Positions 60,278 through 64,000 of a stretch of 64,000 nucleotides of DNA are shown piece after piece; position 1 is the stretch's first letter; each line of letters starts with the position of its first letter. The notes beneath the pieces are model-generated. The model worked only from the letters and a program-made list of their open reading frames with translations, did no database searches and was not told where the DNA came from. The stretch is from Gammaproteobacteria bacterium (GTDB lineage: Bacteria; Pseudomonadota; Gammaproteobacteria; Steroidobacterales; Steroidobacteraceae): positions 1-64,000 of the forward strand of contig JADJHU010000008.1 in the NCBI GenBank assembly GCA_016707425.1. Reading direction: 5' to 3'. The position numbers and the translations under genes are program-made.

Positions 60278-61987
60278 TCACTCCAGTATGCGATGACCGA
60301 GGCGGCGCCGCAGCTCCGCCTTGTCGATCTTGCCGTTGGCATTGCGCGCGAAAGGCGCGCTCTCGAGAATCACGCGTGCGGGCACCTTGTAATCGGCGAG
60401 CTGCGCGCGCACATGGCGGCGCACTTCCTCTTCGCCGAGGACATGATTGGGGTGCGGGACGAGCACCGCCACGAGCCTCTCGCCCAGGCGCTCGTCGGGC
60501 ACCCCGAGTGCCGCGGCCTCGAATACACCTGCATGCTCCGAGAGCACCCGCTCGACCTCGGCGCAGTAGATGTTCTCGCCGCCGGAGATGACCATGTTCT
60601 TCTTGCGATCGACGATGTAGATGCGGCCCTCCGCATCCAGATAGCCGACATCACCGGTCCTGAGCCAGCCACTCTCGAACACGGCGGCATTCGCCTCCGG
60701 ATTGTTCCAGTAGCCGATCATGTTGCTCGGACTGCGCACCCAGATTTCACCCGGTTCTCCGACCGGCTGGTCACGGCCCTCCGCGTTCACGATGCGCAGC
60801 TCGCTCGTGGGAGCGGCTTTCCCCGAGGCACGCGGATTGGCCAGGTAGTCCGCGCCGATGCCCATGGTGACGACACCATTGGTCTCCGTCTGACCCCACC
60901 CGCCGCCGAGGAGGCACTGCGGAAAGGCGCTCGCCATCGCGCGCAGCAGGTTCTGCGGCGTGGCCTGCCCCCCGCCGGCGAGCGAGACGAGCGAGCTCAG
61001 GTCGTAGCGCTCACGTCCCGGCGCATTCACCAGGTCCCACAGCATCGTCGGCGCACCGGAGACGGTCGTGATGCGCTCCTGCTGGATGAGCTCGAGCGCG
61101 CGCCCGACGTCCCAGCGGCGCATGATCACGATCCTGCCACCGCGGAGGAGGCCAGCGAGGAGAATGGTGTGCACGCCGCTCGTGTGAAAGAGCGGATAAA
61201 CCAGCAGCTGGCACGGCTGTGGCTGATGCGCAGCGAGCGCGGCGAGATCGATGCCCTTCTGCGCCGCGATCTGCGCGCCGAGAATCGCGCCCGAGAGCTG
61301 GGTATTCCAGAGCGCCGTGATCGCCCCGCGATGCGACAGCACAGCCCCTTTGGCGCGCCCCGTCGTGCCCGAGGTGAAGAGAATCATCGCGGCGTCATCC
61401 GTGTCCACGGGCACGAACGGCAGTACGAGGCCACGATGCGCGGAGCACAGGGCGTCGAAAGACGACGGCGCAACACCCTCCGCGTCGCTCGTCACGATCA
61501 TCGGGATGTCGAGCCCGGATTCGCGCACGCTCTGCGCGCGCGTCGGATCGGCGATCAGCAACTCGCAGCTCGTCGACTCGAGTGCATGAGCGATCTCCGC
61601 CGCCGACCCGCGGCTGTTGACGAGCACCGTCACGGCGCCAAGCGAGCTCGCAGCCAGAAAGCTCAGGATCCACTCCGGACAGTTGCGCATGGCGATCGCC
61701 ACGCGCGTTCCTCGACCGACGCCGTGGCGCGTCGCGAGCTCCCGTGCGAGTGAGGCCGCGCGCTCGAATGCCTCGGCATAGGCCAGGCGCTGTCCCTCGT
61801 AGACGAGAAAGGGCCGCGTCGCGAACTGGCGGGCCGCTGCATAGACGTCACCGAGGTGCCGGGGAGCACGCCTGTAGACGCGGCAGGGCACGCCGCGCAC
61901 CGGTTCGATGGTGATCTCGAAGGGCGTACCCGGAGCCGTCAGAGCCGCGAGCGGATCCGTGGCAGAAGCGGATGCAGCGACGTTCAT
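60278..61987 (-). CDS. Acyl-CoA synthetase (AMP-forming)
   Basis: A 569-residue ligase. It starts MNVAASASATDPLAALTAPG, with the P-loop ILFTSGTTGRAKGAVLSHRG near residue 200, an adenine motif GGGWGQTETNGVVTMG near 365 and the C-lobe DRKKNMVISGGENIYCAEVE, ending ARNANGKIDKAELRRRL with the catalytic Lys. The pattern resembles FadD13/FadD-like ligases for medium-chain or cyclic acids. It overlaps or abuts the NTF2 gene and follows the phosphotransferase gene with 54 bases between. The ATG at 61987 gives the usual length. Confidence 0.87.
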   Translation of the reverse strand: MNVAASASATDPLAALTAPGTPFEITIEPVRGVPCRVYRRAPRHLGDVYAAARQFATRPFLVYEGQRLAYAEAFERAASLARELATRHGVGRGTRVAIAMRNCPEWILSFLAASSLGAVTVLVNSRGSAAEIAHALESTSCELLIADPTRAQSVRESGLDIPMIVTSDAEGVAPSSFDALCSAHRGLVLPFVPVDTDDAAMILFTSGTTGRAKGAVLSHRGAITALWNTQLSGAILGAQIAAQKGIDLAALAAHQPQPCQLLVYPLFHTSGVHTILLAGLLRGGRIVIMRRWDVGRALELIQQERITTVSGAPTMLWDLVNAPGRERYDLSSLVSLAGGGQATPQNLLRAMASAFPQCLLGGGWGQTETNGVVTMGIGADYLANPRASGKAAPTSELRIVNAEGRDQPVGEPGEIWVRSPSNMIGYWNNPEANAAVFESGWLRTGDVGYLDAEGRIYIVDRKKNMVISGGENIYCAEVERVLSEHAGVFEAAALGVPDERLGERLVAVLVPHPNHVLGEEEVRRHVRAQLADYKVPARVILESAPFARNANGKIDKAELRRRLGHRILE

Positions 61988-62041
61988 TTGCCGGACATCA
62001 TACGGATTCATTCGTCCGCGAGCGAGCCGGGAACTTCGACT

Positions 62042-63124
62042 TCAGACCGCGGGATTCCCAAGCTCCGCGCGCAGCAGCGAGAGCGTTCCGAGGTCCTGCG
62101 CGGCAGCGGTGGTGCGCTCGATGGCGCGCAGGCCGATCCGAAGCGGCTGCATGCGGCCGCCGACCGCGGCCGTCGCGGTCGCCGACACCCATGAGGCGAG
62201 CGCCAGCAGCCGGTAGTCGCGCCAGGTTTCCTCGAAGGGCGGCACGGCGACACCCCCCGCGGCCAGTCCCGCGCGATAACGCTCGAGCAGTGCACGCTCC
62301 TCGCGCCGGCGCAGCTCCGGTGCGATGGAATTGCAGAGGAAGTACGCGACATCCCGCAAGCCCGGCCCGTGTGCGACGCATGCCCAGTCGAGGAATCCCG
62401 GCCGGTCGCCGTTGCAACGGTCGCGGAAGAGGTTCCCCAGGTGGCAGTCGCCGTGGATGAGCGTGTGTGGCCCGCGGTCCATGAGCTCGTTGCAGACCTC
62501 CATGTGTGCCACATAGAGCTCCCCGAGCTGCGCGAACTCCCGGGACGCCTCGTCACGAAAAGTCTCGAGCCCGACCTGCACGAGCCGGCGACCCCAGTCG
62601 TTGCGCATCGACGGCCCCACCCAGGGGCTGCGCGCCGCGAAGCGCAGCGGCCAGTCGTGAAAATGCGCGTGCAGTCGCGCAAGCTCGTCCATGAGCATGC
62701 GGACGTAGTCGAGAATTGCCGGATCGCTTCCGCGTGGAAAATCGCAGCCCGAACCCGCGAGATCCTCGAGCAGAATCAGATACCCGGACGGTTCCGTTCC
62801 CCAGCCTGACCAGTATGCCCGCGGCACACGCACCGGGGCTCCGGGCGCGAGACCCGCGTAGAAGCGCGCCTCCCGTCGCCCCATGTCGGTCGAGCTGACC
62901 ATGCGTGCCTGCACGGCATCGGGCGGAGGCAGCTTCGCAAAGAGCCGCCCAGGACGCTGCACGCCCCCACCCCAGACGACACGCAGCAGTGCTCGGCCCG
63001 TGGTACCGCTGTGGCGCTCGAGGACCTCGACGGACTCGACCGGCACGTCGAGTACGCGCGCGAGCCATCCGGCAGTGATCGCCTCTGGCGTCGCCGGCAG
63101 CGCGTTCACCTGCGGTTCAGTCAT
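62042..63124 (-). CDS. Phosphotransferase (APH/EcKL-like) family protein
   Basis: A 360-residue kinase-fold protein starting MTEPQVNALPATPEAITAGW. The N-lobe has VEVLERHSGTTGRALLRVVW, the hinge LILLEDLAGSGCDFPRG, the catalytic loop LIHGDCHLGNLFRD near residue 222 and the metal motif PGFLDWACVAHGPGLRDVAY. The HGDCHLGN block is typical of ecdysteroid-kinase-like and acyl-CoA-dehydrogenase-associated APH proteins. ATG 63124 is used; the open frame continues upstream without homology. A second such protein lies at 49955. It diverges from the amidase. Confidence 0.85.
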   Translation of the reverse strand: MTEPQVNALPATPEAITAGWLARVLDVPVESVEVLERHSGTTGRALLRVVWGGGVQRPGRLFAKLPPPDAVQARMVSSTDMGRREARFYAGLAPGAPVRVPRAYWSGWGTEPSGYLILLEDLAGSGCDFPRGSDPAILDYVRMLMDELARLHAHFHDWPLRFAARSPWVGPSMRNDWGRRLVQVGLETFRDEASREFAQLGELYVAHMEVCNELMDRGPHTLIHGDCHLGNLFRDRCNGDRPGFLDWACVAHGPGLRDVAYFLCNSIAPELRRREERALLERYRAGLAAGGVAVPPFEETWRDYRLLALASWVSATATAAVGGRMQPLRIGLRAIERTTAAAQDLGTLSLLRAELGNPAV

Positions 63125-63234
63125 GGAGTGATTGTATTCGTGCATGCACTCCCCGCGTGACACGATTGGACCCGGATGCGCCAATTTTGAAAGAATCGCG
63201 CCTGCGGGACCACGAACTGCGCGGGAGATACACC

Positions 63235-64000
63235 ATGTCTGAACCGTTGAATGAACAGCGCACCGATGCCGGGCGGATGATCGACGAGGGACGCCGCCGC
63301 TTCCTCCGGGCCACGGCGGGTATCGCGACCGTGTCGGCCCTGGGCCCTGCCGGGCACGCACGGGCCGCGACCCTGTCCTCGAGCGACTACTCGCGTCACG
63401 ACGCCGTCGGGCTCGCCGAGCTCGTACGCAAGCGCCAGGTGAGCCCCGCGGAGCTGCTGGAGGCCGCAATCGCGCGCACCGAGGCCGTCAATCCGGCACT
63501 CAACGCCGTGGTCCTGAAGCACTACGAGCTCGCACGCGAGGCAATACGCGCAGGCCTTCCGGCGGGCCCCCTCATGGGCGTGCCGATGCTCCTGAAGGAC
63601 CTGGGCGTACAGCTCCGGGGAACGGTCACGACCAACGGCTCGGTCTTCTTCCGCGATGCCATGGCAGACTATGACAGTACGATCGTCAGCCGCTACCGGG
63701 CCGCGGGCCTCGTGATCTTCGGCAAGACGGCGAGCCCCGAACTCGGCCAGACCGCCACCACGGAATCGAAGCTCTGGGGCCTGACACGCAACCCCTGGAA
63801 CCGGGAGTACAGCACGGGCGGCTCCTCCGGAGGCGCGGCGGCGGCCGTCGCTGCGGGCATCCTGCCTGCGGCGCACGCGAGCGACGGTGGCGGCTCGATC
63901 CGCATCCCGTCGACCCACTGCGGGCTCTTCGGGCTCAAGCCCAGTCGCGGGCGCGTGCCCTACGGTCCGAAGTCCATCGAGAGCTGGATGGGCCTCTCGA
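63235..64000 (+). CDS. Amidase signature family enzyme with Tat signal, C-terminus cut by window edge
   Basis: At least 255 residues are visible. It begins MSEPLNEQRTDAGRMIDEGR with a Tat motif GRRRFLRATAGIATVSALGP, then VRKRQVSPAELLEAAIARTE. The amidase triad is in place: Lys in MLLKDLGVQ near residue 121, cis-Ser in DGGGSIRIPSTH near 220 and Ser nucleophile region in YSTGGSSGGAAAAVAAG near 200. It hydrolyses amides or esters in the periplasm in characterised relatives. The divergent gap of 110 bases to the phosphotransferase contains no clear promoter. A GGGAG site lies before ATG 63235. Confidence 0.87.
   Translation, partial: MSEPLNEQRTDAGRMIDEGRRRFLRATAGIATVSALGPAGHARAATLSSSDYSRHDAVGLAELVRKRQVSPAELLEAAIARTEAVNPALNAVVLKHYELAREAIRAGLPAGPLMGVPMLLKDLGVQLRGTVTTNGSVFFRDAMADYDSTIVSRYRAAGLVIFGKTASPELGQTATTESKLWGLTRNPWNREYSTGGSSGGAAAAVAAGILPAAHASDGGGSIRIPSTHCGLFGLKPSRGRVPYGPKSIESWMGLS

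Noticed and set aside
1..64000. CRISPR arrays, tRNA or rRNA genes, phage genes
   Set aside because: No regularly spaced repeats, cloverleaf-like sequences, or structural phage proteins were seen in the window.

Overview
The window is GC-rich, gene-dense DNA that is almost entirely catabolic. A TonB-dependent receptor, Tat-type signal peptides and an Ebd-like periplasmic molybdoenzyme set point to a Gram-negative proteobacterium. The gene mix (many SDR dehydrogenases, luciferase-like oxidoreductases, a steroid 5-beta-reductase-like PRISE enzyme, paired acyl-CoA dehydrogenases, an Ltp2-like thiolase, FATP-type and FadD3-like CoA ligases, SnoaL/NTF2 folds) resembles accessory regions of bacteria that degrade steroids, terpenoids or other alicyclic compounds. 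I saw no rRNA, tRNA, CRISPR array or core housekeeping gene.

Layout. 1-7 kb: luciferase-like oxidoreductases, a PRISE reductase, an SDR, a TetR regulator, a VOC protein, a broken hydrolase and a quinone-oxidoreductase-like MDR enzyme. 7.1-9.0 kb: decayed genes (crotonase, SDR/SnoaL chimera, TetR and CaiB/BaiF CoA-transferase fragments). 9.1-13.2 kb: TonB receptor with one frameshift, racemase remnant, TetR. 13.2-16.8 kb: SDR and an unusual aldehyde dehydrogenase / iron alcohol dehydrogenase fusion. 16.8-27.3 kb (minus strand): an operon for an ATP-dependent ketone carboxylase of the acetone/acetophenone carboxylase type (two HyuA subunits, one of them fused to the zinc-binding gamma subunit, plus HyuB), a PaaK-like CoA ligase and a MenB/BadI-like crotonase. 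27.4-29.6 kb: an AraC regulator and an SDR; a 29-bp repeat lies upstream of both the carboxylase operon and this SDR. 29.6-33.9 kb: phosphatase, SDR, DUF1214 protein, sulfotransferase. 34-38.9 kb: LuxR-type regulator, amidohydrolase, SDR, FATP-type ligase. 39.2-45.1 kb: a beta-oxidation operon (thiolase, crotonase, CoA ligase, two acyl-CoA dehydrogenases). 45.2-48.6 kb: a DUF1214 gene split by a decayed IS21-family element with a 5-bp target duplication. 48.8-56.4 kb: an operon for a type II DMSO-reductase-family dehydrogenase (alpha, beta, heme gamma, chaperone) of the ethylbenzene dehydrogenase / steroid C25 dehydrogenase group, with a kinase-like protein and a second DUF7064/7065-like protein. 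56.4-63.1 kb: unknown protein, SDR, duplicate TetR, EthD protein, NTF2 protein, CoA ligase, phosphotransferase. The right edge holds a truncated Tat-exported amidase.

Working model (inference): the molybdoenzyme hydroxylates a hydrocarbon with water, an SDR oxidises the alcohol to a ketone, the carboxylase makes a beta-keto acid, the ligase activates it, and the BadI-like crotonase cleaves the beta-ketoacyl-CoA. The ring- or chain-derived acyl-CoA then enters the beta-oxidation set. This parallels anaerobic ethylbenzene metabolism, but the MenB/BadI-like enzyme suggests an alicyclic ketone.

Many otherwise intact genes carry exactly one +1/-1 indel, several of them in G runs. This is either recent pseudogenisation or residual long-read assembly error, and should be settled before any gene is called dead.
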